Origin: Brachycybe producta
Taxonomy: Eukaryota; Arthropoda; Diplopoda; Playtdesmida; Andrognathidae
Reading direction: 5' to 3'
Assembly (NCBI GenBank): GCA_036925085.1
Contig: JAUPFP010000002.1
Coordinates: 10,295,821 to 10,359,820, forward strand
Length of the DNA stretch: 64,000 bases
A model generated the notes under the pieces. It saw only the letters and a program-made list of their open reading frames with translations. It did no database searches and had not been told where the DNA came from. Positions 47,378 to 58,729 of this stretch are shown here, piece after piece. A program made the position numbers and the translations under genes. The stretch's first letter is position 1, and the number at the start of each line of letters is the position of its first letter.

Positions 47378-50105
47378 CTATTCATGATTTGTCGGTGTTG
47401 GTTCTCTTGCATGATCTACCCCTTCCTTCATTTCAGTGTTTTCATCCACAATTAAATCAGAGCTCCGTTCTACGGCAACCGTTGCCGTATCTTCGTCTTG
47501 TAATCGAGGTACAACAGACGGATCATTTATCTTTGTTTCTATGTCACTTGCAGAAGATTCTGTTTTTACTTCAGGTGTTGAAGCGATTGTTAGAACATCA
47601 GGTACAGAATGTTCATCTTCAACATGTGAAACTTTTTCGCTAGGATCGGTTTCTACAGGTAAGTCTTTTACGGCATCGTCTTCTTGTGTTGCATTGATAT
47701 ATTCATTTTTATCAACTTCTACTGGAGCTGCTAAAGTCTCCAAACGATCATTCGATTGTTGAACAATCGGTGTAGATTCCCTGCTATCTCTATTTATTGT
47801 GCAATCGACTGCATCAAAGTTAGACTCTGGCTCAGTTGGTTCATCTTCTCGGTTTATCTCGTGATTCTCGTCAGCTAACCGAGAAGACGAGTCGACTTCA
47901 GCGTATGTGGCTTTTTCAAAAGCTACTTCTATGTTCAAGTCTTTTACCAAACAGTCTACTTGTGTCATCGGTAGAGATGCGTGTGTGTTGATTACAATTG
48001 GAGACTGAAACGTCTCCGAATGATCTTTCGATTGTTCGACAATCGGTGTCGATTCTCTGCTATCTCTGCTAGCTCTAAAATCCCCTACATCAAAACCGGA
48101 TTCTGACACAGTTGCTTCTTCTCGATTTATCGCATGATTCTCATCATCAGCAAACCGAGAAGATGTTTCTACTTTGCTAGAATCCGACTTTGATATAAAC
48201 GATTCTTGTTCAGCGTCCCGTTCAGTTGTTTGCTTTCCTTCTAAGTGACAGTCCAAGAATTCTTCTTGGCTGTGTTCCGACACCACGAGCGATTCATTTC
48301 CACTCGTAGTGCAATCTTCCCAGGAGCCAGCTTCTTCCTCCTCCTCTTCCCAACTTTCGTCGTTATCGACCTTCTCTTCTGGGTTTCTCTTAACGGAATC
48401 GAGATTCACAACCACTTTTAAAGATGGTTGGTCTGCATTATTAGTATCTGCGCCTTTCATTTCTTTATTTAGAAGCGTCACGCTCCTACGAGGACTGTCG
48501 TATGATTTGTTCGTATTAAAGTAGGTTCCAATCTGTTGCTGCAATTCTCCTTGTCTCCAGTCATCTTCGGATTGACTACCGAGTGAATCTCGCGAGAAAG
48601 TCCTTTGTTTCTCTATGTTAGACGTTACGTCATTCGTAAAGCTAATGTTTAACGATTCGCTTCCATTAATTTGGACTTTGCGAGACGGTTTATCGTCTTC
48701 TGTCATTTCGATACGTTTTCTATCGTATCTTAGATCCTTGTCTTGAGATCGCCAGTTTGACTGTTCACTACTTCTTCCTTCTCTTAAGTTATGAGATTCG
48801 CTCTCTGATGATCCTCGTCCTCTTATTCTAGATCCATCGCCTCTTCCTCGTGAGCTTCTCCATTGCAAACCCGTGTCTTTATTATGATCATCTTTCCTGT
48901 AAAATAAATACCGCCGATGTTTATTATCTTTCATAAAACATGAGGCTAATAAGAGACGTTGTTACTCTTGGTCTTTCTCTCTGTCCCATTCTCGACGCCA
49001 TTCGCCGCTTGACGTTCTTTGTCTGTTGAGACGATCTTCTTCGATTCTATTCCTTTCTGATCTCCAATTCTCGTATTCTCTTCTCTCTCGTCCGGTCATA
49101 CAAAGTGTCATTTCCATCTTATTTTTCGGTGGATGTCGTGGTGATGTCTTTAAATAAGAAAACATTTTGAAATCGAAAATCATAATAATAGAATTTTATA
49201 TTCTAGAGGTCGTTTACCTTTTCGTAAGAGCGCCTCTTTTCGATCGAAACCTTTACGTTATCAAAATCTCGACCTCCGTAATTTCCAGGATGTCTTCTGC
49301 TTCCTAAATTCCTATCTTGTTTTTGTTCTTCTTTTTCCTTGATGTCATCATCTTCTCGCTCTCTCGATTTGTCCGCTAGAAATCTATAAGATGGATCTGG
49401 TGGTGGACCATCGTCCTATTTGATGAAATAAAACGACTTAGTTACTCTAGACATTTCCAATGTAAAATATATTTTGATTGGTTTCACTTCTTTGAGGCGC
49501 TGTGGCCGTGATTTATTGATCTTTGTTGGTTGTTCCGTAGTCTTTTGCGTTTCTGATCGTTTCGGATAACTTGCCAAACTTCTCTGCTGCTGACGTTCGT
49601 GTTGTCTTACCGGCTTTGGCCTGGTTATCGGCTGAAACGGAAAAGAGATACCGAGAAACGGTTCGAGTTATTGATTTACTTTTAAATATTGCAGTGACAT
49701 CCGATTTATGAACGTTCTCTCAACACACGAACGTTTAGAAATTGGATCTTTCTGAAGCCTTCAGAGAACGGTTTTATCTAAACACTTCTTTTACGGCATT
49801 CAACGTGATAATGTAATTTAATCACTCGATTGTTTTTTTTTTTGATAATTACTTCTCTGGGTGGTGCACTACGTCGGCTTTCTTGAAACGTTTCGCTGAC
49901 GGCTTCTGCATTTTGCTTGTCTTTTTGAACCTCCTATGGAGATAATACAACATACAATTAATATAAGCAGCAGAACTGATAACTGTGGTAACGCGTGGAA
50001 AGTATATAATATATATACTTCGTAACGCTTCTGAAGTTCGCTGTTCTTCTTCCGAATCTGTTCCATTCGTGCATTAAGAAGTGCCTCCTTTTCATCTCTG
50101 CTCAT
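47378..50105 (-). CDS. CCDC9: Coiled-coil domain-containing protein 9 (CCDC9), exon-junction-complex associated
   Basis: Six coding exons in transcript order: 50105-50019, 49933-49853, 49631-49488, 49415-49218, 49147-48966, 48896-47378, joining in frame to 736 codons. The start MSRDEKEALLNARMEQIRKK is the CCDC9 N-terminal coiled coil. NYGGRDFDNV lies near residues 150-159, and MTLCMTGRERREYENW with GEWRREWDREK near 183-226; these two blocks are the hallmark of the family. An Arg/Gly/Asp/Ser-rich stretch follows, then a Glu-rich segment flanked by Trp and a long acidic tail. The tail contains an internal duplication of about 92 residues (see findings). Vertebrate CCDC9 is linked to RNA and the exon junction complex; any role here is inference. 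The start codon sits directly after TTTGTAG, which looks like a splice acceptor, so an untranslated first exon probably lies upstream. The last exon has no intron in 1.5 kb. The gene converges on the peptidase gene and diverges from claspin. Confidence 0.92.
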
Positions 50106-50173
50106 CTACAAAGATTAAATCAGATTCAGAGGTAATTATGACATAGCTCGATTAAGAATCCACGTAATGGCTC

Positions 50174-50336
50174 GGTTATGTACTAACGTTTACAACTGGT
50201 ACAGACAGCAATACGGAATAGTGATGTCACAGCACGCATTGCTTTGCGTTGGCTGTGAAAGTCAACTTGACGTCATTATTCCGTAATCACAATAAACGCC
50301 GGCTGTAAACGTGTTTACATATAACCAGGGCTATTA
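50174..50336. mobile_element. Inverted-repeat element, family E, copy 2
   Basis: The left end GGTTATGTACTAACGTTTAC pairs with the right end GTAAACGTGTTTACATATAACC, and the inner TACGGAATA pairs with TATTCCGTA. The interior GCACGCATTGCTTTGCGTTGGCTGTGA-type sequence matches copy 1 at 35.6 kb. It sits just upstream of the CCDC9 start. Confidence 0.55.
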
Positions 50337-50679
50337 TTTTAAAACTTATTTTTTTACGGTTGTTTCTGATGACATTTTATGTAATGAATTTAGTTGTTTT
50401 TTAAGGTAATTTTTGTGCCAAATCACTACAACCAGATCCCGGCCCGGTTCGACTTATATTCCTTTTAAATTATTGGCTCTCTCTCTCTCTCTCTCTGTAA
50501 TGAACATTTTTTGTTTTTTATTTTTTATAAGGCATTTTAATTAGATCTTTTACCCCTTGGATTTTTTTACCTACTTCATGGAAAGGAAATTCCAATTTTA
50601 GCCAAGATTTCTACTTCAATGTAGTTAATAACGGAGAAGAAAATCTCGTGGTCCATAAAAATCACTGTCACCAAAATAG

Positions 50680-50900
50680 ACTAGTGTTAGCCCATTAGTA
50701 TTAGCAGAGCGCATGCGTATTACCATCTTATCGTTTTATATAGGAAGGTGATTGCAGATTTGCGTTAGAAGCGCTATCTATTGATCACCAATGGAAACTG
50801 CCGATGAGACGTTCACTATAGGAAACATATAAAATCCTATATAAAACGATAAGTTGGCAATACACATGCGCTCTGCTAATACTAATGGGCTAACGCTAGT
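50680..50900. mobile_element. 221-bp inverted-repeat element with perfect 9-bp target duplication
   Basis: The termini ACTAGTGTTAGCCCATTAGT and ACTAATGGGCTAACGCTAGT are inverse, with arms of about 65 bases extending through GCAGAGCGCATG and ACGATAAG. CCAAAATAG is present on both sides (50671-50679 and 50901-50909), a perfect 9-bp target duplication. It has no open frame, so it is a non-autonomous element. It lies between the divergent CCDC9 and claspin genes. Confidence 0.8.
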
Positions 50901-51738
50901 CCAAAATAGTAAAATGTTATTTTTATAAGAAATAAGTTACGCAACGAAATAGTCTCAATGGATATTTAGTATCAGAAGAGGGATTCTATACATTTAACAT
51001 GGAAGAGGGGAAATACATTTATAAAGGTAAAACAACTTCATGTTAAAAAAATACGACAAAAGTGAGTGAAGAATTGTCTGCTTTTTGAAGCTAGAAGGAT
51101 CTTTTGGAATCTTGCCAATGGATGATAACACAGATGAGATTATCATACGGTATATCAAGCTATTTTAAAGGGGACGACATTGAGGATGAGTCTCGTACTC
51201 CTTGTAATCGTATAGCCAGCGCCACTGCGTGGGTAACTTTCATAAAGACGCCCTAGACAAGGTAAACGGGGATTTTTGGAGTCAGTGACTCAGTGGAGCG
51301 TTCCTGAGTCATGTTTAGAGCATTTAAATATTTTTCGACTTTTGGCCAAGATAACCCTTTCGTCAGGTAAGGTTTTGCGGGGCACAAGTTCGCACAACCA
51401 CACGCGGCGGCCTCTATTGGCCACACTCCGGATTTTTCACCAAATGCTCTAAGCCTCTATAGAAAAAGCTCTTAGTTGAGTTACCTCTATATTTATCTTT
51501 CTAATAAAACAATTTGGTTATCAAATTTTGCTTATTCCGGAGCAATATTTATTAAAAATTTAAAGTGCGTTAGAAACTAGAAAGGTAACTGAATCACGTA
51601 ACGGTATTTTCATGTTGATATCTTTCAAAATAAACGTTTTATAGGCAAAAAAATAAAAAATGTCGTCTGCTTAAAGTTGAGTCATTTTCAAGTTGACGTA
51701 AACTTCCGTTATGTCGTAACTTCCGCTTTTTTATTCTA

Positions 51739-51772
51739 TTTGGCGCCAAATTGTATTATGTTTGCCGCGAAA
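51739..51772 (+). promoter_or_regulatory. E2F-type sites upstream of claspin
   Basis: TTTGGCGCCAAA at 51739-51750 is a perfect 12-base palindrome with an E2F half-site on each strand. A second E2F-like sequence, TTTGCCGCGAAA, follows at 51761-51772. They lie about 205-240 bases before the claspin ATG. Claspin is a known E2F target in mammals, so the placement makes biological sense; use here is inference. Confidence 0.55.
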
Positions 51773-51976
51773 AAGGTGGTGTTGGTTTTTCGTTAAATTT
51801 TCATCTTTATTTCAACTTATTATGAATGTTTGAATGTTTTTCTATATTTTTATTGTTTCGAAGACGTTCGTATGTTTATGTTTGCATGAGTAATTGAAGT
51901 TCTTTAGTAAAAAAAGTGGTAAAATTCTTGAAATTCTTGCAAACTTTAAAATTTTCCTCTTTGAATAATATTGATT

Positions 51977-54900
51977 ATGATGGAGGATGTTGTTCCTTCT
52001 CGAATGAATAATCCAACGTTTTTTGAACTAAATATCGATGAATGTAATAACGAGAACGTGGATTCAGAAGATGAAACACAAGTATTCAGTGTTAAACGTA
52101 GGAAATTGAGACTAACGAACTTTTTGCACGATGATAGTGACGACCAGGATTCCGACCATGGAGTCGTCAACCTCGACCTGGCGACAACGACGACGAATGG
52201 CCCTTGTGAAAACGATGGTGATGTGGTTGACAATGAGGAAGGAACCGAGAAAGAATCAATAAAAACGAAAAAGAAGAAGAAAATTATCAGACCAGTTGAA
52301 GACAGCGATGATGATGATGATGCTGACGAAGAAAAAGATAACGAAGAAGTTAAAATCTGCGTGGAGGAGACACTGATTCCTATTAAAGAAGGATTGGTTT
52401 TGTTGGCTGAAGCAAGATCGGCAAAGATCAAGTCTTTAAAGTCGAACAGGGAGAAAGAAGACGAGAAACACGATACTGATGATATCTCGGCAGAAAAAGA
52501 AACAAGATACGAAACAAAACGATTGTTGAATGACGATTTGTATGATGCCGAGGGATCGTCTGATGAAGACCGAAGAGTTGACGATGATCCAGATGACGAA
52601 GGATTAGAAGATATTAAGAAGAGAGCTAAAAAAACACTTGTATGTTTGTCCGTTGATAGCATTGATTTTTTTATGTGCTTGCATCTTAAGTTGTTTCGAT
52701 TTTTTTAGAAGACGAAGAATTCAAGGCCAAAAAGAGAGAACCTTCAACAGTTACACAGCGAGAGCCAGCGTCTCGTACGTCAGGGAAGAGTAAACCTTCC
52801 TTATCACGTTCCGCAACACAAGACGCTTGATGAGTTTCTCAATCGTCGAAAGAGTATTCCAAATACGCTGAAACCAGCAGAATGTGAATTGGAAAACATT
52901 TTGTTAGTATAACAGAAACTATCATTATGTTATTCTGTTAATGCCTGATCTTGCTTTTAATATTTTATTCAGGAAAGGACTGGAAGGACCGAAGGATCCC
53001 TTAAATGTTGCAGTGTCATCCGAAAAAGGCTTGGTTCGATGGAAGTTGGTTATTGATCCGCAACCAGTTAAAGAAGATCTAAATGAAGTGAAAGAAGTTG
53101 CGAACGACGTCACTCCAGAATTAGAACAACTGCCTTGTGACGTTCAGATGGAAACATCCGTGAACGAGGAGCTACCCGATTTAGATTGTAATCTCTTAGC
53201 TAAAGAGAGTCCACTTCAAGTAGGAAATACGAAGACCATCTGCACCAACGATGATCTGGATCCTTCGAATCTGACAAACGAGACGACGATTCAAAACGAA
53301 ACAATCGAAGCAACGAATCCTCCATCAATTGTGGAAGGAGAAGAGGAAGTTGTAAAAGAAATATCAAACGTTTCATTTAGTTTAAAGCAGAGATTATCTT
53401 TTCTCGGAAACGAAATTAAAGCATTTAAACCGAAATTAGCTGGTGCTCCACAAGAGATTATCTGTTTGGACGAAGACGGCGGCGTTTCAAGTGAAAATAG
53501 CGGACTCTGCGATCTGATGAAGCGATTTGTAAAACACACCTTACTACAGAAGAGACAGAAACCTGTTGAAAACAAAGAGGTTGTACTCAAGTAAGTAATC
53601 AACTATATAGGACCTCATCAATAATTATCTCATGTTTTTCAATAGAAACTAAAAGAAAAGTATTTTAAAGTATTTTCATAGCGATATCTTTTAAAATAAA
53701 CATTTTTTTATGACAAAAGGGGAAAACGTTTTTTATCCATTTAGTTTATTTTTACATAAAGTTCTAAAACTGTGTTTATTTCAGCATTTTAAAAAAGGAA
53801 GTGGACAATAATGGTATAGAGCAGTTAAAAATGGAGTGTGTCAAAGTAAATTCTAAACGTATCGAAGACCCCGTTCCCGACGATGCCACTCCTGGTATTC
53901 ACTTTATCTTTTTAACAAATCCTTAACGTTCATTCATCCATTTTGATGTGTTTTTTCCGAAAGGATCTCGCTTGAAATTATTGCGGGAGACTTTGAAAGC
54001 ACAACTCGCTTTAAAGAGAGAGGAAGCAAGGAAACAAAGGTTACGTCTTCACGAAATAGACAACGAACAGGAAGGTGATCGCTCTCAATCCGACAACGAG
54101 AGCTGTAAAGAAGATGAGGAGGAGGAGGAAATTTTAAGTGATTTGACAGATACCGAAGAATCTGAGCCAGATGATGAAGAAATTGAGCAATCTATCAATT
54201 TGCCAGAGAAACGAAAAGTGGATTAAAACTTAATTTGATATGTGTCTCGCGGTGATTCTAAAATGATTTAAATTCATTAGAAGAGAAGTGAGTTTGTTGA
54301 TGATGAGGCTGAAGATGAAGACGGAATTTCTGATGATGGCAATGACGATGACAAGCAAAAAAAAGAAGACAATGAATGTATCAATCTGTCATTGGAAAAG
54401 GACGCTTTGGACGCTGGTTTGGAAACCGAACCAATGAGACAACAATCTCTTGAACTGTTTCCACTGAGTACGTTCGCATCAGAAGATTCATACGTTTTCG
54501 TAACTTGTTTGGTTTATAATTAAGTGTTTAACTTACAGGTCAGTCGTCTTTGTCTGTCCAGAAGACCGAGCCGAGTTTAAACCGTTCGTTGGATGGTAGT
54601 TTTGAAATAATTAGTACAGCGATTCCTTCTCATCAACCCGGAGGCGGATTATTACATAACAATCAATTGGATTTTGTTTCACAGCCAAAACAGAGTGTAT
54701 GAAATTAATTTTACGTGTTTCAGCAGTAACTTTTTTAGATTCGACTTCATTTAAGGGTGTGTTCATGTTTAAATCTTTTAAAATAAACTTTTTATGTGAA
54801 TTTGAAAATGACCGAAATTTAAGCAGTCAATATTTTATGAACATGAAAATAATATTGAGTGATTGATCTAAGCTTGTAGTTTCTAAAAACAATCTATTTT

Positions 54901-57678
54901 CTCTTTATTTTGCTCTGGAAAAGACAGAATAATCAAGAGTTTGAAAATCAGTTGTTCATAAACCATCTTAAAGGTTGTTTCTAAAAGAAGTTTACTTTCT
55001 GGTTTATGCAATTAAAAACAATTGTTTGAGCCACCTTAAAATTGTAATCAAAATTTTAATTTTTTACGTAATTTTATTTTTAATTTTGTAGTATCCAATG
55101 GAAGATTCACAGTTTTTGTTTAGTCAGCCGGAAAACTCGAGCTGTGAACAGACGAATGAATTACAGAGTTTTGATTTGTTTCAATTTCCAAGTATCGACA
55201 CGCAATCGAAGTTTGTATCTTTTTTTGTTGGTATTTTCGTTGTCTCGATTCGGCTTATAAAATATTATTTTAGCTCTAGTCAGTTACGGCAATCCATGAG
55301 CAAGAAATTGGGATTTGAAGAATCTCAGAACGACACGGATGAAGTTTTCGATCTTTGTTCTGGAAAGTGGCCGGGTACGATACAATTGAGAGTTCGATTT
55401 TAGCTTTAAATAAAAATTAACAATTAATTTTATTGTTTTTGTATAAGATTCTAAAGATAAGGACCTCGGTGTCGCACAACTTTGCGACTCGCAATCTCAG
55501 AACACTCAGGAAAACGAGGCCGAACTGTTAGGATTATGTTCGGGAAAGTTTTCCAGTTTACCAATTAGCGATTCTTTACTATCTACGGAATCTAAAACAC
55601 AAAATGTTTACAAGTTGAACAACACGTAAGGAACGTGGTTGAATTAGTTCGTGTTTGTTTAGGTTGTCTTTAAGGTGTTAACGTACCTCCAACATTGATA
55701 AATCCCGACAGTCAAACGTCATTTGCCGAAAGACCGATCTCTGACGATGAACTGAGCATTTCATCGTTACAGTCGGTGACGATTAGTTCTCGTAAAAAGA
55801 AGAAAGTGAAGAGGGTGATTTCAGACTCCGAAAGTGAGACTGATATGGAAGGGGAAGAAAATGCCGACGAGGAAGACGAATCTGAAGCTGAACACAAAAA
55901 AGAGAAAGTAGCTGCCAATGAGTTCTTTGAGGATGAAGCAGAACTGTCCGGAAGTGATGTTCCGAGCGATGAAGACGAAGAAATTAACGAAGAAGACGAC
56001 ATTTTAGAGGAGGAACTCGGAGATCAAGATTACATTTCCGAAGATGAACTCAGAAATCAAGTGGAAAAAGTTCATAAGTAAGAACAAAAGGATTTTATAA
56101 AGGTTTTGAGAGGGGTTTTTTATGTTTTGAGTTTGTTTTTATGTTTTTAAGTAAACTTATGTTGGATGAAGATCAACGACAATTACGAATCTACAAAGAA
56201 CTGTATTTAGAAGACGGCGAATTGCATACAGATGGACAGGGACGCACACGACGATTTAGGTGGAAGAACGTTGGTTAGATTCATAGATTTACTTTTCAAA
56301 GGAACTCTTAAAGCCTTTTTAAAGTTTGTTTATGGGGTGTTTTTCTTGCTCGTAGGTGACTCTCAGACTGAAGACGGGTTTAAGATCTCTGATAGCGAAG
56401 GGGAAGATGTTGTAGAGGAAGTTGTTGATGCAGAGTTTCGAGCTCAAAGACACGAGCGAGAAAAGTGGCTTACGGAGCAGTCAATGGTACGTACACATAC
56501 AACGTAAAAGAAACAAACGGGGGTCTTTTTAATATTTGAAGAATTGTTTTTAAAAATCACAGTCTCTCAACCACTGCGATGATGTCGACGGTGATGATGA
56601 TGTACAATTTGGAAAAATGACAAAGAAAATCACAATTCTTAGCAGTGAGTTTATTAAAAACAAAAGCATTTTGTGTTTTTAAATGAGTTTTCAACAGAAA
56701 ACGTTTGAAAGTAATTGAAAGTGCTTTAGAAATTAGAAAAGTACATGAATCACTTCAAGATGTTTTATGAATAGCTAATTTTTGAACTCTTGTCTTTCAG
56801 GAGAAACTATAAAGTGTTTTTAGAAACTAGAAGAGTAGATGAATCACTTAAACATATTTTCATGTTGATATCTCTCAAAATGAACCTTTTATTTTGTCAA
56901 AAATTTAAACAAAAATCGTCAGCTTAAAGTTAGTTCCTTTTAAAAATGACGTAAAAAGCTTATTTTAAAAGATCTCTACCACATAAATTTCTTTAAGTGG
57001 TTGAGCTACCTTTCTAATTTCTAAAACTTAATTGTGTTCTGTTTAACTTTTAAACCCACTTTAAGTGATTTAGTTACTCTTCTAGTTTCTAAGTTTTCTA
57101 GTTTATTTTGATGCATGGAACAACCAAGAATTTTAGAAACATTTTGCAATTGAAACAAATTAAATTAACTTGTTTTTCATTTCAGGACATAATTCTCAGT
57201 TATCTGAGACGCCTCCAGTTGAACAAACTTCAATTAAACGCTTAAAAATTCTTGTATGTCATATCTTTTTTATTATTATTAATTTCAACTAATTTGATTT
57301 ATTTCGCTATTTTTCTCTATTTTAGCAAAGACGAGGTTCTTTTCTTTCTAGAAGTAAAGAAATTCTTGCAAAAATTGCCGAACAAACAAAATCGAGTGAC
57401 CAAAAGAATCCAAATGGACCGCGGAACTCTAAGAATTTTGTTTTTGCTGTGATATCGCCTACAAAATCCGATTCGAAGCCGGCACAAGTAATTTTATTTG
57501 CTATTTTTTGTTTGTTCGTGTGTTCTAATTTTGTTCTCTTGATCAATTTGAAATTTTGTAGCTTCGAAGGTCCTGTTCGACACCGGGATCGATGTTACCA
57601 GCTGCTAAAAGGCCACGACTAGATAAACGGAATTCACTTCTTGGTAATCAAAGCCATAGTATATTTGACTTGTTGTAA
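51977..57678 (+). CDS. CLSPN: Claspin, Chk1 adaptor and replication-fork protein
   Basis: Exons as read: 51977-52639, 52709-52902, 52973-53590, 53785-53894, 53964-54217, 54281-54467, 54539-54697, 55105-55210, 55274-55374, 55448-55625, 55712-56077, 56152-56273, 56356-56486, 56563-56644, 57186-57253, 57326-57487, 57562-57678, joining in frame to 1205 codons (human about 1340). Diagnostic blocks in order: [19 protein letters not shown] near residues 241-259; [34 protein letters not shown]; two Chk1-binding motifs, FDLCSGKW (789-796) and LGLCSGKF (825-832); [36 protein letters not shown] and [27 protein letters not shown]; and the C-terminal HSIFDLL. The protein is strongly acidic throughout. In the family, phosphorylated CSGxF motifs recruit Chk1 after ATR activation, and the protein also supports fork speed. 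The ATG at 51977 is the first in frame. Acceptors for exons 8 and 11 were chosen by phase and are less certain, as is the weak donor at 54218. Only two Chk1 motifs are seen; vertebrates have three. Confidence 0.95.
53636..53760. mobile_element. Partial family A element in claspin intron 3
   Basis: TAGAAACTAAAAGAAAAG and the inner arm GCGATATCTTTTAAAATAAAC place it in family A, with the right arm lost. The intron is short, so the insertion makes up most of it. Confidence 0.4.
54698..55104. other. Claspin intron 7 with a degenerate family A copy
   Basis: Family A arms are recognisable at about 54760-54900 (AAATCTTTTAAAATAAACTT ... GTAGTTTCTAAAAAC). A competing acceptor occurs at 55090-55091 (TTGTAG), but only the AG at 55103-55104 keeps claspin in frame with the chosen donor. 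Confidence 0.4.
56645..57185. mobile_element. Claspin intron 14 filled with family A copies
   Basis: Left arms near 56714 and 56808 and right arms near 56945-57030 and 57055-57090 overlap. This suggests one family A element inserted into, or recombined with, another. The intron contains little else. Confidence 0.5.
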
Positions 57679-58441
57679 GTTTAATTCATTTTTTCCACAT
57701 CCTATGATATTTTTTAGAATTTTATTGCAATTTATTTAATTTTTTTTTACTAGCATATAGAAAAAGATCATTTATATTACATTTGGATTTAATTGTTATA
57801 GTTGGCTTTTGCTACATAAAATCTCTCGTTTATTCTGATTCATGCATTTCTAATTTATAAACATCTTTAAGGTGATTTTAAAGTATAAATGTCGCTCGAA
57901 CTCTTGATTGTTTTCTGTTTCAGGTGAAAAATAAAGATAAACTTTAACGTGTTTTACAAACTAAGAAGGCTAGTTCGATCACTTAAAGATATTTTCCTTC
58001 TTGATATCTTTCAAAATAAGCTTTTTTATGGCAGTTTGAAAATGACCCAACTTCAAACATGCAATAATTTTTTTAAATTTCGTTTATAAAAAGTTTATTT
58101 TGAAAGTTATCAACATTAAAATACCCTTAAGTGATTGAGTCTTCTAGTTTCGGATAATTTCGCTCCTGAAAGACAGACTAAATAAATAAAATAATAAAAA
58201 CGTAAATAAAATACCATAATTTTGTAAACAATTTCATTTTTTTTTTACAAAATTATATATTTTATATACTTTTACAAATATATTAATTGGAATTATTTTC
58301 AAATTTTAAGAAACAAAAATGATTTTCAATGATTTATTTGCTTTTCATTATTTATTTATGTTCCTGATAGGGATAAATCGGATTAGCTTAGGGATAAACG
58401 AGAGTTAATTTATAAAATCCGATGTCGCATGGATTTTCTTT

Positions 58442-58495
58442 TGCGCATGCGTATTGTGGTTGTTTACTTTTTTACGCGCCAGTGGCCGCCATTTT
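58442..58495 (+). promoter_or_regulatory. Promoter-like patch with NRF1- and YY1-type motifs
   Basis: TGCGCATGCG at 58442-58451 matches the NRF1 core palindrome and GCCGCCATTTT at 58485-58495 matches the YY1 core. Both are typical of housekeeping promoters close to the start site. CpG dinucleotides are locally dense in an otherwise AT-rich region. The patch lies 760 bases past the claspin stop codon and faces the unassigned right end of the window. Factor binding in this organism is inference. Confidence 0.4.
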
Positions 58496-58559
58496 TTTTC
58501 TTCTACTGCAGCGGCGAATGTGAAAAATGACGGATGATTTTTGTTAGAAAATCGCGTTT

Positions 58560-58729
58560 TTTTGATGATTTTGAGATGTTTCAACTGAACGGTTTCTATT
58601 TATTATTCCTTGAATTATAAGAAAAAGCTATTGTGAACGTAAATTCTATGAATTCAACGATGTGAAAAATGAAAAACTGAACTTGAACTTATGTGATTTA
58701 TTCGATTCTAAACCACATTTTAAATCGGT
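58560..58729 (+). other. Possible untranslated first exon after the promoter-like patch
   Basis: Downstream of the NRF1/YY1-like patch a TCG|GTAAGA sequence gives a near-consensus donor at 58730. ATGs in the intervening stretch are followed within a few codons by stops, so any exon here would be non-coding. The transcription start is unknown and the left limit given is arbitrary. This is inferred only from motif spacing. Confidence 0.2.

Larger units (their letters stand above)
50106..51976. other. Divergent interval between CCDC9 and claspin
   Basis: Contains the two inverted-repeat elements listed, a CT microsatellite near 50475, the left half of a family A element at about 51562-51665 and the claspin promoter with E2F-type sites. 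The stretch 51170-51450 is locally GC-richer, with GCCACTGCGTGGGT and ACGCGGCGGCC. It looks like part of an older element, but I cannot assign it. Confidence 0.45.

Noticed and set aside
47389..48524. Plus-strand open frames opposite the last CCDC9 exon
   Set aside because: Ser/Leu-rich shadows of the acidic CCDC9 tail. The minus-strand frame is continuous with five upstream conserved exons.
51946..52662. Long Ser-rich minus-strand frame opposite claspin exon 1
   Set aside because: Antisense shadow of an Asp/Glu-rich coding exon. The plus strand matches claspin and splices in phase.
6413..57678. Idea that POLH, the peptidase, CCDC9 and claspin form a functional cluster
   Set aside because: Strands differ, spacing is large, and only POLH and claspin share a process. 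Shared E2F-type sites do not require clustering.
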